Assembly (NCBI RefSeq): GCF_001983105.1
Contig: NZ_MOMC01000021.1
Coordinates: forward strand, 84,069 to 89,759
DNA length: 5,691 nucleotides
Direction: 5' to 3'
Source: Pseudofrankia asymbiotica
Lineage (GTDB): Bacteria > Actinomycetota > Actinomycetes > Frankiales > Frankiaceae
The notes below the pieces were generated by a model. That model did no database searches. It saw nothing but the letters and a program-made list of their open reading frames with translations, and was not told where the DNA came from. A program made the position numbers and the translations under genes. Within the stretch, counting starts at the first letter, position 1; each line of letters begins with the position of its first letter. Shown here piece by piece: positions 5,334 through 5,691 of this stretch.

Positions 5334-5351
5334 CCTGTCGGACCCGACAGG
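5334..5351. promoter_or_regulatory. Operator-like 18-bp palindrome before the last gene
   Basis: CCTGTCGG (5334-5341) and CCGACAGG (5344-5351) are exact complements separated by 2 bp, ending 1 bp before the first possible ATG of the downstream gene. The compact 8-2-8 form is typical of sites for dimeric repressors and is too tight for a stable RNA hairpin. The half-site CCGACAGG also occurs at 4270-4277 before phnF. Confidence 0.45.
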
Positions 5352-5352
5352 C

Positions 5353-5691
5353 ATGATTCCGGACATGCCCACCAGCGCCCACGAGGTGCCTCTCGACCTG
5401 ACCCGCCTTGATCCGGCGTTGCTGGACTGGGTTCAGACCGACCTGCTCGGTGACGACGCCCCCGGCTTCGACCACGCGCGGCTTCACGACCCGAACGTCC
5501 GCCCACGCACCTACCAGGCCGACGCGATGGTCCTGTACTGCGATCCGCAGGACAAACCGGTAAGAGCCGCGGTCTACGAGATCCAGCGAGGTCGGGATCC
5601 GGCCAAGCTGGCCTCGTGGAAGCTCTACGTCGGTCAACTGGAACGGGAGTTCCAGGTCAAGGCGTCGCTGGTGGTGTTCTTTCCTGATCCG
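5353..5691 (+). CDS. Uncharacterised protein, possible PD-(D/E)XK nuclease-like (N-terminal part)
   Basis: The frame is open for 113 codons to the right edge, so the gene is incomplete. ATG 5353 is taken as the start; ATG 5365 (MPTSAHEVPLDL) is in frame and may be the real one. Neither has a good ribosome binding site. The residues QADAMVLY (55-62), AAVYEIQRGRDPAK (72-85), LASWKLYVGQLEREF (86-100) and ASLVVFF (104-110) resemble a large actinobacterial hypothetical family in which an E-x-Q-x-x-x-DP-x-K, then SW-x-x-Y, then a hydrophobic strand recurs. Asp57 followed by Glu76-x-Gln78 between predicted strands fits a PD-(D/E)XK-type core with Gln in place of Lys; this is inference. About one fifth of its codons end in A or T (for example AAA, GTA, AGA, TTT), more than in the phn genes, which hints at a different history. 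It is probably unrelated to phosphonate use. That the gene is real is well supported; its function is not. Confidence 0.7.
   Translation, partial: MIPDMPTSAHEVPLDLTRLDPALLDWVQTDLLGDDAPGFDHARLHDPNVRPRTYQADAMVLYCDPQDKPVRAAVYEIQRGRDPAKLASWKLYVGQLEREFQVKASLVVFFPDP

Larger units (their letters stand above)
5085..5352. other. Non-coding, palindrome-rich intergenic region
   Basis: These 268 bases between the phnF stop and the next start hold no convincing gene: the open frames crossing them on both strands lack a family resemblance or a ribosome binding site. They do hold at least five short perfect or near-perfect palindromes: 5093-5104, 5122-5133, 5156-5169, 5211-5251 and 5334-5351. No promoter is clear. 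A short less GC-rich patch lies at 5258-5290. Confidence 0.6.

Noticed and set aside
5085..5352. CRISPR array, tRNA or insertion-sequence end in the palindrome-rich region
   Set aside because: No regularly spaced direct repeats, no cloverleaf and no transposase or terminal repeat with target duplication was seen.
5182..5637. 151-codon open frame on the minus strand at the right end
   Set aside because: It is antisense to the plus-strand gene from 5353, whose frame shows the G/C-ending codon bias and a family-like motif pattern.

Overview
This window comes from a very GC-rich genome and carries most of a carbon-phosphorus (C-P) lyase operon for using phosphonates as a phosphorus source. Strong G/C bias at third codon positions, GTG starts, 4-bp ATGA gene overlaps and a HutC-type GntR regulator all point to an actinomycete. 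The genus cannot be fixed from the sequence; the protein type at the right edge is one I associate with Streptomyces- and Frankia-like genomes.

Left and centre (1-4177, minus strand): six genes read right to left in the order phnG, phnH, phnI, phnJ, phnK, phnL. phnL is cut by the left edge after 35 codons. Junctions are 4-bp overlaps (G/H, I/J, J/K) or gaps of 4 nt (H/I) and 7 nt (K/L), so this is one translationally coupled operon. PhnG, H, I and J form the core complex, PhnK is the ATPase docked on PhnJ, and PhnL is the second ATPase-like subunit. Together with PhnM, which is not in the window, they attach the phosphonate to the ribose of ATP and then cleave the C-P bond by radical-SAM chemistry. 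The key residues are intact: the four PhnJ cysteines (242, 245, 267, 273), PhnJ Gly33, the PhnI pair His336/His341, and all PhnK nucleotide-binding motifs. No transporter gene (phnCDE) and no phnM, phnN or phnP is visible; they could lie beyond the left edge.

Divergent control region (4178-4307): it separates phnG from phnF, a GntR/UTRA repressor gene on the plus strand. It holds a 24-bp imperfect palindrome 15 nt in front of the phnG start and a second inverted repeat nearer phnF. Both are good candidates for PhnF operators that would control the operon and phnF itself.

Right flank (5085-5691): a 268-bp non-coding stretch unusually dense in palindromes, including an 18-bp-stem hairpin with nested symmetry and an 18-bp operator-like palindrome directly before the next start. 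It is followed by the first 113 codons of a plus-strand gene that runs off the right edge. That protein looks like an actinobacterial uncharacterised family with a possible PD-(D/E)XK nuclease-like core, and its codon use is less GC-biased than the phn genes.

The enzymes themselves are standard. The less expected points are the low-complexity insertions and tails on several core subunits (including a 15-bp tandem repeat in phnJ), the two-site operator region, an orphan strong Shine-Dalgarno sequence, and the palindrome cluster with its neighbouring unknown gene.
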